A DNA stretch of 64,000 bases from Neonectria sp. B-13 (GCA_002682825.1 NOKP01000010.1:62001-126000), one strand, 5' to 3'. Shown: positions 10,589 to 24,800, counted from the first letter of the stretch. The notes: generated by a model not told the origin, from the letters alone. Numbers and translations are program-made.

Positions 10589-11649
10589 CTGATGTACGAA
10601 GTACGTGGTAGCGTAAGGTAGCCAAGCCAAGTGACTGACCGTCTTAACAAGACGCCTAGGGCTATATGTGACAAGGGCGAGGAATCTAAAAGCACAGGCA
10701 AGCACAGGAACAAGTCGCAACGGGCAAGCATAGTAGAGGACGGGAGGTCAAGGGCCACCTCTACCTAGTAATGAGCAGGGGGGGAGGGGGGTGGACGAGA
10801 TACGCCAGGGGGTGAAGTGACGAGGGCCAAGTCAAAGTCGAGTCGAAGTGGGCGGAGCGTGGAACGTGGAGTCGACGTGTGTTTGGCAATAAGGCAAGGC
10901 CATCGACAGGTCGGGGCGGCTTGGTACCTTGCGTTTCCCCCAAGTGTTAGTGTAGTGTGTTGAAGAAAAGAGGTGATGCGACGGCCGAGGCACGCGCCAA
11001 GCCCGGTTCACACTGCACTGCTGTTTAAGGTAGTTCTCGGGTTGGAGTGTTCAGGATCCAGTTCTCGGGTCTCAGTTCTCGGGTTCTAGTTGCCACAGGA
11101 CAGGTCTGGTCTTGTTCCAGTTCTGTTCTGGTATGTTCTGTTCCGTTCGTGTTAGCTGCCAATCTTACCCAACGACCCGACCAACTCTCAGCCCTCGCCC
11201 CTTTGCCACCTCCCCTCCCGCCTCGCTCCAGGCCCACGATGGCCTCAGCATCACCGGTTCCCAGTCAGGCAAGGCCCGAGAGCAACGCCCCGTACATGTC
11301 ATAACACCGGTCAGTAAAATAAGAAGTGTCGGTCTCTCAAGTTGTAACGAGTGTACTTGGGGCCTAGGGGCCTAGTATCCGTACCGCCCTGGGCTTGGCG
11401 TCGCTGTCAGTTCTGGCGGCGTTTGGCGCGATGCTGCACGCCCCTCCCCCCAGGCACGCCGCATGTTCTCACCCCCCCACCCCCTCCCTTCCTTGCTACG
11501 GGTTGGGTTGGGTTGAACGATTCGATCTTCGCATGGGACCGTCCGCCTTCCCGGCTCCGATTTTTTTCATCTGGAGACTGGGGGAGGGAAGGGTTTGAGA
11601 ACGGGCTGGAATCGTGCGCATGGAGGGTCGAGGGGGTCGGGCGGGCGAG

Positions 11650-11674
11650 GGATGGATGGATGGATGGATGGATG
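11650..11674 (+). repeat. GATG tetranucleotide microsatellite
   Basis: Six tandem GATG units in the non-coding region. Confidence 0.95.
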
Positions 11675-12364
11675 CTGTCCAGCGCAATGCCACGACACAT
11701 GCATAAAGGCTCATCAATATGGGCTTGACCGGGCGATCCATCTCCGGGGCGGCGTTGCTTCGCCGTGCTGCCTCGCCGTGCTGGGACGGGTACGGGTGCT
11801 GCACGAAGGACGGTATCGCGGTCTGGTGTCGTTCGTCGACTGGTTCTCAGCCGGCAGAACCGTGACTTGATCCAAGGCCTCACTGGCCTCAATCTTTGAA
11901 GATGCCGTCGAGTGTGCCGTGAGCAAAGTGTACCCGCCGCGCACCCGCCTCTCGATCCCCCGGCACGCCGGAGATGGGACCAAGAGCGCATCCGCGGAGC
12001 ATCGAGCATCGAGGATGGAGCGTTGGAGCGTGGAGCGCAGCGACCGTGCAAATAATGGCGCAAGGGAGGCTGCTTACAGCACCACGACACCCGAGGCGTT
12101 CGCACGAACCACCTAGTTCGAGGCAGGTCGGTAATAAGTCATTGATTGACGATGTGCTGTCCAGGACCTGGGTCCAGGGTCCCCCCTCATGGAGCCTCTG
12201 TTCGGCCAAGCGCAGGGTTGTTGAGTTGAGTCGATTCGAGTACGAGAGCGCGTGTGAGTGAATAAGTCGGCCAACGAGGCAGTCTGAGTGGACGAGACGC
12301 CCATTGAGTCCCCACACGAAGACGACCCTTTACTCTTTACCCTTTACAAAGGACCGGCGAGCTG

Positions 12365-12408
12365 AGGACCGACGACGAGACACCGACGACGAGAGGCCGA
12401 CGACGTGT
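12365..12408 (+). repeat. 14-bp tandem repeat, about three copies
   Basis: Three near-identical units built on ACCGACGACGAG follow each other with a period of about 14 bases. The last unit has diverged at its end. Confidence 0.8.
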
Positions 12409-12918
12409 GAAACGGCCTGCAGTATGTGACGACGTGGTGTGAGCGAGGCCTGTGAGCGAAGCCTTGACACCAATCTCTCGCGAAGGCGCGCTAGCACGGC
12501 CAGGAACTCCCCGGGAGGCAAGACACACTCGGCGGCAAGCGTGGAGAAGGCTGTGACATGGATTTACGAATACATAGGGTACGAATACTGTACACAGTAG
12601 TCAGGCGTGACATGGAGGAAGGCGAGGCGATGCTATGCGTGCTAATTAGGTACGGCGCGGACTGATCTGATTGATGCTGGACGACGGTGCTGGGTACTGA
12701 CGCAATGAATGTGGCCGCCACCCTCACATCACAGCGCATCGCATCGCATCGTACCGCAACGCAACACGCAGCATCGTATCGGACATCCCCAGGATTCGAG
12801 GACTCCAGGATTACAGGATAGGCGCCACTCTGGGACGGCCTTCAAACGTACAAAGGTACCTGGGCGGATGTTGCATAGCAGCCATGTTGCTAAGTACCGC
12901 GCCAGCATCTCGACTCCA

Positions 12919-12955
12919 GCGTCAGCGTCAGCGTCAGTCAGCGTCAGCGCGCGCT
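12919..12955 (+). repeat. GCGTCA hexanucleotide microsatellite
   Basis: Five or so GCGTCA units in tandem, one of them shortened, in the gene-poor region. Confidence 0.85.
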
Positions 12956-15900
12956 CGTGAATCGGTGATGGGTTGGTGATGATCACCACGAGCGGCTTGG
13001 GCGCCAATCGCCGACTCTGGCACATTTGCGGGATCCCTTCCCATCCCATCGAACGTCTTGTCTAGCGTAGTCTGCGGCAATGTACACGAGACATTGGACC
13101 AGCTTCTGTACTGCTGCTCGAGCCATTATGGACTGAATCCGCAGCTGCGTATTGAAGGCACCAGAGTTGGCACCTCTGCATATCCCGACTCAGCCCTGGC
13201 GGGGCATTCGTTCGTTCACTTTACTTTCCCCATCGATATGCCGGGTTGCCATGAAACCAACAGAAGGAGACGAAGAAGAAAGAAGAAGAAGAAAAATATT
13301 GAGCTGCATGTCAACAATCAACGGAGGCGTGCAGCAGCCGCATGCCACGGAGCTCTTTTACTACGTACACCCAGGCCAACATACATCAGATCTGTCGTCG
13401 AGGGAATAGCGGCGGTTGGTGAGATGCAGGACCTAAAGCCACAACGTCGGCCGAACAAGCCAACCCACATTCGCTTCGACGTTCCTTGACTGACAGTGAC
13501 GGCCCCCAAAAAGAGGCACCAGAACATGCCTGACAGGACGGACTGACAAGACTGACAATGGAGTCGACAGCTTCCTGGCCTTTTCCTACCTTGGACAAAG
13601 GCGCGAGTAGCACGCGCCCAACGTCTGTCTGTGCGCGGTCCGCCCGCAACACTTTTGCGCAAGTTTGATGATGAGTTTGCCGGGTGAGGCTTTGGGGCTG
13701 GGGCTAAATCGCCAACTGGGGCTTGGGCTGGGCTTCGGCCCTCGGGGCTGGGCTTTGTGTGAACGTTTCGGGAGCGAGCGGTTTGGAACCAACAAAAGAA
13801 AAGGCCCGGGCCGAGCATTGTGACATTTCCTTACTGTAATTGAGATGGACCATGGATCCATTTCGGGGTCCCATCCATGATCCACCATCATCGGATCTCC
13901 TCCAGCTCCAGACGGACGCCCACGGCCTAACCTTGAGCCCGGCCGAGCGCCGGTGCTCCATTATGCTCTCGCTTCAGAGCTCGCTCTAGCAAGTGCTTTG
14001 CGGGCGACGGCTTCTCTTCGTTTGCTCCATCCGTGCCGCACATCAGTCACGGTGTAGTTATGCTCCACGCCGCCTCCCGCCTAGTAGCACGGAGCCGGGA
14101 ACACCCTGGATGGTGCTGATGAACTGGCGGTCAAAAAACGACCAAAAAAGCAGGATGCTACCCGCAAGTCAGAAGAGCCCATCTGGTGGTGGTGGTGGTG
14201 GCAGTCGTGTCCATCGACCGAGGGATGATGAGCTGGTGCTGTTGCTGGTGTCATGGATCATGGACCAAGGTCCCAGGGCGCATCGTGGGATAATGGCGTG
14301 TTAGTATAGTGTATGCCAGGCGTGCTATGTATACTACGATGTAGCAGCCTTCGTACGTGGGTGCGCTGTTGGGTGCATTGTTGGGTGCGCGGGTGTACAT
14401 GGTAATTACCTTATACGTAGTGCTCCTTACCCCAGGAGCCAGACCGTAGATTGTTGTAACAAAGTCATGATTATGCGTGTGAGGCCCCTGGTTCCCGTCC
14501 ATCTGGGGCTTGCGGGCTCGTCCGGGGAGGGGGGCCACCAAGCCTCGAGCGTTCATCGACGGCCATGAACCATGATCGACCACCAACACGTCCCATCCCT
14601 CCATCCTTTCTCCGCCCCCTCCGCCTTCGTCCGCCGCACGTCTGGCATCAAGCCACATGGCCCAATCTAGTTCCTGTCTGTCTTCTACCCTTCCGTTCTA
14701 GCGGTCGTCCGGCCGGTTGGTCGGCTATAACGCAGGCCGACAGCTAGGAGGGAGGGGCGTGAGAGGCGTGAGGCTGTCCCGAGGAACCTCCAGGTTGAGG
14801 TGGTTCTGCTGGCGGTGTCGTGCCAGAGATGGACTGCTGCTTGCTTGCTGCAACAACAACACCACGGCCACTGGCGTCACCAGCGAACCGCCCCGCGCTG
14901 TCTGAGACAACTCGGCAATGTGCTTGCAGGCGCGTTACGAGCCTCGCCCTCGCGCCTCACACTTTCACACCTTCGCGCGCCCCCTCCCCGCAGGCTTGCG
15001 CCTCGCACCTCGCACCTCGCATCTCGCAGGCTTCTTCTCGCAGGCATGCCTTGGCCGTCAAGTCCCCTCTCCAAAGACGCCACGTTGTTGCCAGCCAGCA
15101 CTCGACATCTGTGGCAGGGTTCCACCTCGGTGGCATCGTGACCGCCACCCGACCTCCACCTCGATGAAAGAATTTTTCCCCCTTCTGCTTCCTTCTTTTT
15201 ATGCCCTTGCTCCCAAGCTCCCAAGCCGTTTTAGGCCCAGGCCACCTGCTCGAGCTCAACGGGCCCTCCTCGAGTCCTCGTCCCCCCCAGCTCCCTTGCT
15301 CCCAAAAATGGGCACCTAGGCAGGATGAGGCGGGCTGGGGACATGTTGGATCTGCGGCCAGGGATCAGGGCTCTATCGACCGACGAGGCCAGCATGGCCA
15401 GCAGGCGGCCGGCCGGCATGCGGCGGGGTGGATGAAACGCTCTCCAGCGCACAACGCAGCAGGTTGGAACATGATACAAGCACCATAGCTTTCGATGGGG
15501 GCGTGAACGAACTTGTCACAGCTAGGTAGGCTTGGCTGGACTAATGAGTTCTCCCTCCAGTTCTGCTAGCAACTAGATTAGTTAGTCAGCTCAGCCCAAG
15601 ATGAGCCATCCCCAGGGTGTTTTGCGTAGGAGTCGTAGTAGCGATCGTGCCCTTACTACTACTTCCTTTGTATGTCCTCGTTGATGCCCGAGCAAAGCAA
15701 GTCGCCGGATCTCCCACCTCCCGTGTCGTATTGCTCCTGCGCAGACTCGTCTCGGCCCCCGTACGCATCAAAGCGTGCTATATCCGTCCTTTGTAACAAG
15801 AACCCCCACCCAATGGCGGGTTCACAGCCCCATTTCCGACCTCTCCGTGGCCTTTCATCTTCCATGGTTGAGGTGTCGTGAGCATCAGACAATGATGTGG

Positions 15901-16885
15901 GATTGCGAATGCCGTCCTTCCAAGCCCCCCAAAGGGCCTAAAGGCACCAAGAAAAGGCCCCACTGGCCCTCACGAACCATCCACATCCATTCAAGCACCG
16001 GATCGAAGGTCAAGTGAGCTGCGGCGCATGTACGTGTGTCGTTCCTCCAGCCACTCCACGGCCTATCAGTGGGCCCCGGCTCTTGCATTTGCAGTCTTGT
16101 TCGAACTTCGAGCACCCAGCACCAAAGGACGAAGGGGGCTAAGTTCATGGATGGCGGCGCAGCGCCGAGTAGGACGAATTGAAAAAGGGTTCTCCCTAGT
16201 GCGAACCCGGCCGACGACGCGACTGGTCAGCCATTGGTTTTGGCAAACACCACGACCAAGGAGAATCCTGCGGGGATGGGGAACGGGGATAGCGACGGGG
16301 CCCGAGGCATTGGCATCGCGTTCATTCTGCACCATCGGCATCGCCTCAACCACCAGAGCCACAGAGTCTACGAATAGAGGCGGCAAGGCCTAGAGGCGGC
16401 AAGCATGCTTTGCTTCGCGTTGCTTTGTTGGCCATGCGCGCTCCGAGACCCCTGCCCAGACATTACCCGGCTCTTGCCAGCGACGTCATGGGCCGATCGG
16501 CGCTGCCAGCTTCTGCCAGCTCTGCCAGCGCAAGGCAAAGCCGGGCAGCATGGGGGTCGCATGGAGGAGAAACATGGGGGAAACTTCGTTTGGAGGGGTG
16601 GGCGGATCGCCACAGGCCCAGCGGCAACGTCCCGTCATGTCTGACGTTTGTCTTGGACTCCTGTCTCGCCCTATCTTGTGTAATCTTACGGATACATCAT
16701 ACTTTGCCTCGCCTTGCCTCATTCTGCTTGTTGTTAGACTGTCACTCGACTGTCGTGCTCGGCCCTTGTCGCAGATGGAAACCGAGCGTGTGGGGGCTGG
16801 AGGAGTCTGGCGGCGGACCAAGACCAAGATGACCAGGGCATGGCCGACAGGGCTATGGGCCGATGGGATGTGTGGGATGGGGGAC

Positions 16886-16937
16886 GAGAACGACGATGGA
16901 CGATGGATGATGATTACGATGGACGATGGACGATGGT
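16886..16937 (+). repeat. Degenerate GAC-GAT-G repeat
   Basis: Imperfect repeats of ACGATGG and GATGATTACGATGG types. By eye the units are related but not identical. Confidence 0.7.
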
Positions 16938-17512
16938 CTCGATGCGCGCGATAGACTCACCCCCTATCAGAACTGGGGGTTCCCTGACTTGGGCGTTTGT
17001 TGCCCTTCGCAGTGCCTTCAATGCTTCACCGATCGATGGCAATGGCACGCACGGCTCCACGTCGCCAGCCGGCTTTCGACATGTTTCGATTTCCATGGGC
17101 TGCAAATTTGCCCTTCCCCGTCACACAGCAAAGGCTCAGCGCAGGACCCGACGTGGCGGTGAGCGACTATCTTGGGCGGGACATGATGATGCCGACTCGG
17201 GTATCAAGGTTTCTCGGGCCACAGCCAGAAACCTGAAAAGGCATGGTTTCACGGTACCGTTTTCTTGAGTTTCTCTGTTGCATGACGGGGGCACAGCATT
17301 GTAAGCTGAGGCGGAAAGAGGGCTGAGACACTCGGTGGATTTGGAATATCCAACATGGCGAAGCAGCCCCAGACTCTGATCTGAGGAACACGTTGCTTCT
17401 GGCGGATCGGGGTGTGCTTTTTGTCGCCGTCGCACCATCCATTGCCGGCCGTGGAACTCGGCAGGCTCGCCTGATGAAGGATTTGAGTCCCGAATAATGC
17501 TCCAATATCGCA

Positions 17513-17543
17513 GATGCAGATGCAGATGCAGATGCGGATGCTG
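17513..17543 (+). repeat. GCAGAT hexanucleotide microsatellite
   Basis: Five tandem copies of GCAGAT, the last with one change (GCGGAT), in the gene-poor region. Confidence 0.95.
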
Positions 17544-20500
17544 ACACTGGCTAGTCCTGTGCACTCTGCCTGTCTGTATGTACGAACACTTGTGCTGGCA
17601 CGGACTGCAGACAGGCGCAGGCGCAGGCGCCGGTCCGGCTTATAGTGAGGCATCACAACAAACGGTCGTGATATGAGACCTTTCCGCTTCGAGGCCACAC
17701 AGGTCAGAGGCCAGAGGCAGGCAAGGAAAGAATAAGCCACCCGCGGCGCTNGGGGACGATGCGAACCCCGGCGGACGGTTTGTGACTTGTCACGAGGAGC
17801 CTGCAGCGAACACGACCCAGGCGTTTCATCCCGTCCCCCATCTGTTTGCACGACTAGCCTCGCCTCGTTTCTGGCTACATATCAGATCGATCCTAGTGCA
17901 CCGTTGCCCAAGGCCCATGGCATGGCCCATAGGTGTTTCCAAGGTCTTGGACTTTTCGCTCCCATCATCACTCAGCCCTACGTGACAGGTCGGTCTTACA
18001 GGAGTAATTAGCTGGATACACAACTGATGCTCCGTACACCCACCCTTCCTCCATCTCGCCTCACCCTTTTTTCCTGGTCTCACGACGTCTGGCCATGGAC
18101 CAAAAATGCTGAGGCGGTTGCACTGAGGACAGCGGCCTCGTGTTGCATCGGAGACGGGCCCGAACGGACGCTGAGTTGTCCGTTACAGTCCAACAGGCTG
18201 GCTTCCCACGACAGCCGTCGTCGTCCGCGATGAGCCGGAGCCGGAGCCGGAGGGGCCAGAAAGTGAGTGCCAGACCGGGGGCCACATCGACCAGGGCCGC
18301 GGACAGCGAATGCCCCAGCGCCAACCCACGTTTTCCCGACCGACGGCCTTGAGCCGCCGCGGAGCGCCGTAGTTACATACCCACACATGCTTAGTCCGCC
18401 GACATTAATTACTTACCTACACGCGCTCGCACACACACACAGGACGGCGGTCCGTGAGGGCTGCGGCTGCTTAGCTGCGGAGCCACACGGCCAGCAGCAA
18501 GCGGCCCAGCTGGCGACGGAGTAGCACAGGAGGGTGGAGTTATTTGTCGGCCAGCGGGTCATGGTGCAATTCGTTATGCGCGAAATCTGGCGTCGAGGTT
18601 TGCATTCGATGCTGTCGTTGCGCTTCCGTGTTCCCAGACGGACGGGTCCGCGGACGACACCGACAAACGCCGTCCGGACCAATCGCCGGGCGCTGTACCT
18701 GACCGGGCCGGTTTTGGGGTGGGAGAGACGGGACGGGGTTTGTTGTTGCCCTGGCACGAAGATCAAATCTCCAGACTAGCAAGGAGTGCTAGGTCAACTA
18801 CTAGGCATGTACAGTAAGTGCATCGGGTTGTCTAGATGTAGATTGTCATTAGCCGCTTCCTACATACCTAGTTAGACGTGAAGCCTATCAACCTATGGAG
18901 ACTAGCACAAGAACAACACAGCACGCGCGCCCGCATGCGACGCATATCAGATCATATCATCTTACTTACAATCCCAACAACAACAGAACGGAAACGGCAA
19001 GTCACGGCAACGGAAACGGCAACAGCACGGCATTGGCAAACAAGCCACGGGCTACGGACTTCGGGCTACGGGCAACCGCGATAACAGAGGTGGCGAGCGC
19101 CGAGGAGTCAAGGACCCTCCCGAGATGCGTTGTTACTACTACCTATTTCGGTATGTTTCTGTTGCTCATTCATTGGCCCGCTCGCTTCTCTCCATATCCC
19201 CGCTTGCTCGACATCTGTGCAGCCTCCACGTCGGAGAGCGTGTCTGGGGTGAGACCAGGGGAACCTGTCCATATGTACGACTACGTACGTTCATCCAGTC
19301 GCCCATGGCACGAAGACATGACACAGATAGAAGAGCGGGGAGGGGGGTTGGTAATCACGTAGGGTAAGTAGCTTTTTATGCGAGCTGCGGGTCAAAGAAG
19401 AATAAGAAAAACCAACGAAAACCGACAACTGCATTTGCGGTGGCTAAGCTCCAAGCTGCTTAGTTTCCAAGGATACCAGGTGCAGTTCGAGGGTTTCTGC
19501 GCCCCCATACGTATGCTATGTGGCTAAGGAGAAAGGGCTGTGCTTGCGGCAACAGTATGGATCTGTTCAGTGGCGGGAAAATGTCACCCCCACATTTGGT
19601 TGGCGCCAAGGAAGAAAGACTTAACCATGCGCGCGCGCACAGGGCTTCGGCAGCTGTTGGAGGTTTTCAATAGTTCCGGTATGCACGACAAAAGCAAAGA
19701 AATGCCTGTTTCCGTCGGTGCCTAATTAGGAAGAGAGAGAGAGACAAAGAGGCTCTTGGCCTGTCGATTGCCCACATTAGTGCAGTGAGTGGCAAAAGTC
19801 TGTCGGGCTACAGTTCAGTTCCACGACTCTGTTGGCCGAGAGCACACACACTCACACGCTCTGGGAACCAACCACCCAATCCGAAGAAAAGGCGGGTTAA
19901 TTAGTAGACTAGTCCATGGATGGCAGCCACAGCTCTCAACGATTCACAGGCGCAGGGCGTCTGGCTGGGCCTATCAGGAACAGCCACTTACCCGTTGAGG
20001 CCATACCCGTTGAGGCCTCTAAGTTATCTATCCCTGCGAGGCAAGACAGGTTGATGACTGGCAACTGAACTGGCAGGCAGACTTGTCCCTTGTCTCCGTG
20101 CTGCCATATCATGCGAGAGGGGGCGCATCAGTCGAAACAAGCACGATGCGCGCAATCGGGCTTCCAAACCTGACGGCAATTTCCAACATGGGACATGGAA
20201 CAATTAAGGCATAAGTTAGACCGAGGCTCCATTTCGATACTCCCGTTTTGTTTTTTCTTATCCCTCCCCTGTCAGTTCTCCCCGTCCCTCTCTTACTCTC
20301 AATGTCTCGTTCTCAACGAGGGACTGCATAATCGCGACCCCACCCCCCTTTCAATCGAGCAAGAACCTGAGTCCTGAGGCTCCAGAATCCAATTCCATCC
20401 GAACTGGCCTACCCCTCCACTACGTGAAATGCGGCGCACGGCGTCTCGCGATAATCTTGACCGCCACAACCCACAACCCACCACCAACAACCCAGAACCC

Positions 20501-20723
20501 AGAACCCGTTTTCCTTCAGCCTCCATCCAGTCCATCCCACCCCCGTCCATCACATCCAACTCCCGTCGACCCCGGCTCAGAGCCCCGAAAGCCCCCGGAA
20601 AGAGTGTCACTTGACAGACTCATCCATCCTCGCAGTGCTCACCGTTCCGTCACAGCGTCACCATCACCAGCGCCAACTCCAGTTCCCTCCCAGTACGCAC
20701 CAGCTCCAGCACCATCAGTCATC

Positions 20724-21825
20724 ATGGCCGACGTTCCCCTCCTCATCATCTCCGAGTTCGCGTCATCCGAGCGCCGCATCACCCCATCATGGTCCATCAG
20801 CCAGCTCAGGACCAAGCTGGAGACGGTCACCGGCATCCCGCCCTCCTCCCAAAGACTCTCCCTCAAGACGGCGGGTACCGAGGCCATCTCCATTGAGGCG
20901 GCTAACGAGGATGACACCCACTTGTCCAACTTTCCCTTGGTCCCATATGCGGAGCTGCATGTAAGTCCAGCAGAGTTTTCATTTGTCCTTGCACCCCCGG
21001 CCGATTCTGACACCGCGGAGCCGCGAAATTTTCTCGCCAGACCAGCCAGATGCTGAAGCTGACGTCGACGCTTCCATTGCTGTCATGTTGCTGTCCCATC
21101 GCTCTTCCGTCGCTCCCGTCGCGTTCATCCCGGCAGCTGGGGAATGGCGGCGGCGCGTGGGGCGTGTCTTCAGCGGCTCCCCTTCTGGCCTCTACCTTCT
21201 ACCTTCTGCACTCTACCCAGCCACCCCCGGTTTTATACCGAAAATTACCGTCTACGGTCTACTCACAACATGTGGACTCTGTTTTCTTGCTGCCTCGAGT
21301 AGTTCAATATAAGGCTGACAGGGATTTGCCTGGCAGGTCATTGACACACGTCCTGCAGCTTCTCGGCCTAACCTCAATGATACTTCGGGTGTTGACAAGT
21401 ATGTCATGCCTGAAGAGGAGTACGAGAAGAAGACGGACTCGGTTCTCGCCTGGAAGAAGACTAAGAAGCTGGGTCGCTTCGATCCCGATGCCCCCAGTCA
21501 CGAGCAGGCTAAGCTCTCCGCCTTTCAACACGAGATCGCCTCCCGCGGCATCGCCGTCGACAAGCGGTGCCGGGTTGGCGGTGAAGACACCAAGCGGGGC
21601 ACTATCAAGTACGTCGGCGAGGTCAAGGAGATTCCGGGCGGCCTCGGGGCCTGGGTGGGGGTTCACCTTGACGAGCCCGTGGGTAAGAACGATGGTAGCA
21701 TTTCTAACACGAGGTATTGGGGTGAGCCGTCTCAGCTCAAGCATGGCGTGTTTGTGCGGCCAGAACGCGTCGAGACTGGTGACTTCCCGGCCCTGGACGA
21801 CTTGGAGGACATGGAGGAGATCTAG
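20724..21825 (+). CDS. TBCB: Tubulin-folding cofactor B (CAP-Gly protein)
   Basis: Model: exons 20724..20960 and 21337..21825, giving 241 residues, the usual length of cofactor B (yeast Alf1, fission yeast Alp11). It holds alpha-tubulin after release from the chaperonin and works with cofactor E in heterodimer assembly and disassembly. Residues 1-79 form a ubiquitin-like domain. Then come VIDTRP, the VDKYVMPEEEYEKKTDSVLAW block and a short helical linker. The CAP-Gly domain follows (GTIKYVGEV, GAWVGVHLDEPVGKNDGS, YWGEP, HGVFVRP). The acidic tail ending in MEEI matches the family's C-terminal motif that contacts cofactor E. The intron (GTAAGT to GGCAG) is 376 bp, long for this window, and in phase 0. 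The start is at MADVPLL because the in-frame upstream sequence is low-complexity Pro/Ser/Thr and lacks family character. Confidence 0.92.
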
Positions 21826-24800
21826 TCGGGACGTCCTGGGTCATCAGCAACTCCAATAAAAATGATTTACGCAGGCTTTGGGGTTTTCACCGTGATTCGA
21901 GATGCTGTAAGTTAGTTGCGGGTCGATGCCAAGAGACTCCTTGAAGGCGATGAATCGACGTGGCTCAGGTCAGGCATAACTCGGCTGTTTGTCCAAAGTC
22001 TCACTTCAGCTCTCTGCAACCTCATTTCGGAACCAGATTGCATTCTTGCTTCTCGAAATGCCGACTCAAAGCTGAAGAGTCTCGGGTACGACTGGAGCCA
22101 AAACTACGAACCACCCCCATGGGCTTCTCTATAAACCAAGGCATCCACGACCTCCGCAAAGTCGCCACTGACAGGCTATGTTTCAGAGATCCTTCGTTGC
22201 AACACGCCCCATTGTTCAGTTCAGCCCTTAAGGCATGTCTGTCGTGCATTTTGGGCCCTGTTTTGCGCCGCTGTTTCGATCTTGACCTGCATCTTCCAGA
22301 GTGGGTAAAGTTGTTGAAGATTCCCAATCCGTGAATTCTTGCAGCAATGGCTTCAGGCGACAAGACGGCCCCCAGGAACCTTAATTGAACTTCGAATGAA
22401 ACTCTGCATGGCAGCGGGAAATATGGGCAAATTAATGTCGTATAATTGGCTTTTTTTTCCTTGCATCGCGGTTGGCCCTCGAGCAAGTCGGAGGGAGGTG
22501 TTGGCCGGTTCAGCGCAGCTACCGAAGGCGAACCAGGGCGAACCGCATATTCGGCACGTCGCGTGTTTCTTTTTCTCCAAGTTTTCCAATTCGGGTATTA
22601 TCGACGCAGCATAACATGCCCGCGAACTTCCGAAAGCAGTTGCCGAGGCTGGGCGACCGGCTCAGCAACATCGGGATCCGAGATGACGGTGTGTTTAGCC
22701 GAAGATTATGACACGGAGCTGCGTCCAGGGTAAAAGCACTCCGCATTTATGTCTCGGCATGGCTCATGGCCTTGCAGGAAGGATCCTGGTAAGATTCGGG
22801 AATTAGCAGTCATCTAGATGGGTTTATCTGGGGAAGCGTGAGGTTTCAGAGACTGGGGGAGTGATGTTGTAGCGAATGTACCATTATACAACCAACAAAG
22901 TCAGGCTTTTCGCTTAAATCTATCACTCAAGGCCCCGGTCGATTAATCTGAAATGATAAAGAACGAGTAGCACATACGTCTGAAGGATTCCTCCACCGGA
23001 ACTTGCTGCCCATCTCGTAATTTCGATCTTCAGAGCAGACGGCACGTTGACAGGGTGAACCCAGACACGTTTGGCAGATGAATCTACAGCAGGACATCTG
23101 CCGACCCACTGCCGAACGAAAAGCGCCACCGGACAACGGGGAAGGAAGACATGGAAACATGGGCGGCAAATGAGAATTCCCGATGCTGTTCGCCAACCGG
23201 TTTGTTTGGTCCGGCAGTGGCGTTGGACCTGTCAATAGTCCCCGGGGCAAGGCTTTCTGGCAGCTCCAAGGATGTAACCCATTGCTGCACAGCTCATCGC
23301 CCCCTCCCGTCCCCGCGAAAAGGAAACATGAACATCTGCGGACTGCTCGGCATGACGGGGAGTGCGTTTCCGGAAGGTGGAAGGATGGGGTTCGGGCATC
23401 AGGAGTGCATTCGTGTAACCTGCACGCTTCCGATGCTGCGAGGGGATGGATATTGCCCCCCTCAGGGATCAGTGCTGTTATTGTCATGTTGTTGTTATAG
23501 CCCGAGGCTCGGCGATGATCGGATTTTGTAAAAGCGAAGGAGGGATTGGCCTGGGGTGGGTTTGCTTGTGGGAAGGTTGGTCTTGAAATGAAGGTTTGTT
23601 TTCATGCTTGGTTCGAGGGACAAGCCGAGCCAGCCAGCTGGTTTACGCTGCTTGCCGTAAACCTAGGGCGTCTTTGAGGAGGCCCATGGCAGTTTTACTC
23701 GTAGGAGGGCTACTTGGGAGGTTGAAACGGAGGGTTACTTATAGGTGCGACTGATACTGGAAGCTGAGCAGATATGTTAGTTTGGTGCGATTTTGATGTA
23801 GACAGATCAGAGAATGCGTAGTGTATAGTCACTTAAGTCGATGTTATGGAATCGACCCTACTCAATAAGCATATAGCTGAAAGAAAGTCTTTGCAGTTCG
23901 TGCTGAGGGTGAGAACTGGGATGCGTGTAGATCACTCGGTTTTCGTGATCAAATCACTTCAACGAGAAGCCAGCCCAGCATCGAGCCTCACCCTCTCATA
24001 GATTATCAACTGTAAAACATAAAGATATGTACTTCGCTAGAAGCCTGCTGCTTTTCTAAAGTTCCAGAAGGATCACCGGAGATAAAAGCCAAATCTTTGT
24101 TCACGACACATTTTGTGCAGGCCTATAGGGTAGGGTTCGTTCTTAGGATGGCATGAGTGGTATGAGCTCGCGCTTTTCACAATGCATACTCAGGAACTTA
24201 AAAGTACTTTTCGAGCCTGTAATCAGTCTGAGATTGTATCTTGTAGGCTGCCTTTCCGTTTTTGACACTGTGATGGTTCAGAGATGATATAGCCAAGATT
24301 CCAACTGAGACTTGCACTGGGCCTGTTTCTCTCAACACCGCGGTGAGGTTTTTTGTCGCTTGGCAAAACCCTACTGGCATGTGGAATGCTAAAAAGATGC
24401 TGTCCCCCAGTTCTTTTTTTCTACTCATAAGTACTGAAACGTTGGCTTATATTTTTCATAGTTTTGGGGCGGTAAAAACTCCATGTAAAGCCAAGTTAAT
24501 CGGCTCCAAGCTCTCGAATTACCCAGTAGATTGCAACTCATCGACGCTCTTACACTCGGCCGTAGCAATGACTGCTGCACTCATGACTTTAGTGATATAA
24601 AAATAGTTTCCGCCCTAGCCTGCCTTGTAGTTGTCAAGAAATCTTCAGGATGTGGTGGTTCGGCAAGAAATGGAGTGAAAGCCCGCGTCGTGCACCGATT
24701 TGAAAACTTGTTAGTTGGCCGTAGATCTTACTTTGTCATGAATCCGAGAGAAATCACGTTGCAAATGCCCTGGCTGGGGAAGTTCCCACTGCGAGAATAT

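Larger units (their letters stand above)
9954..20723. other. 10.8-kb gene-poor region rich in simple repeats
   Basis: Between the Myb gene and the tubulin cofactor B gene, which point away from each other, no open frame has recognisable protein content and no tRNA fold was found. The sequence is GC-rich but full of short tandem repeats (listed separately) and poly-purine or poly-pyrimidine tracts. It may be a long regulatory region or host non-coding transcripts. A single undetermined base (n) lies at 17751. Confidence 0.6.

Noticed and set aside
13058..13489. 143-codon plus-strand open frame in the gene-poor region
   Set aside because: Contains a Lys/Arg run from a GAA-rich tract and no recognisable protein features.
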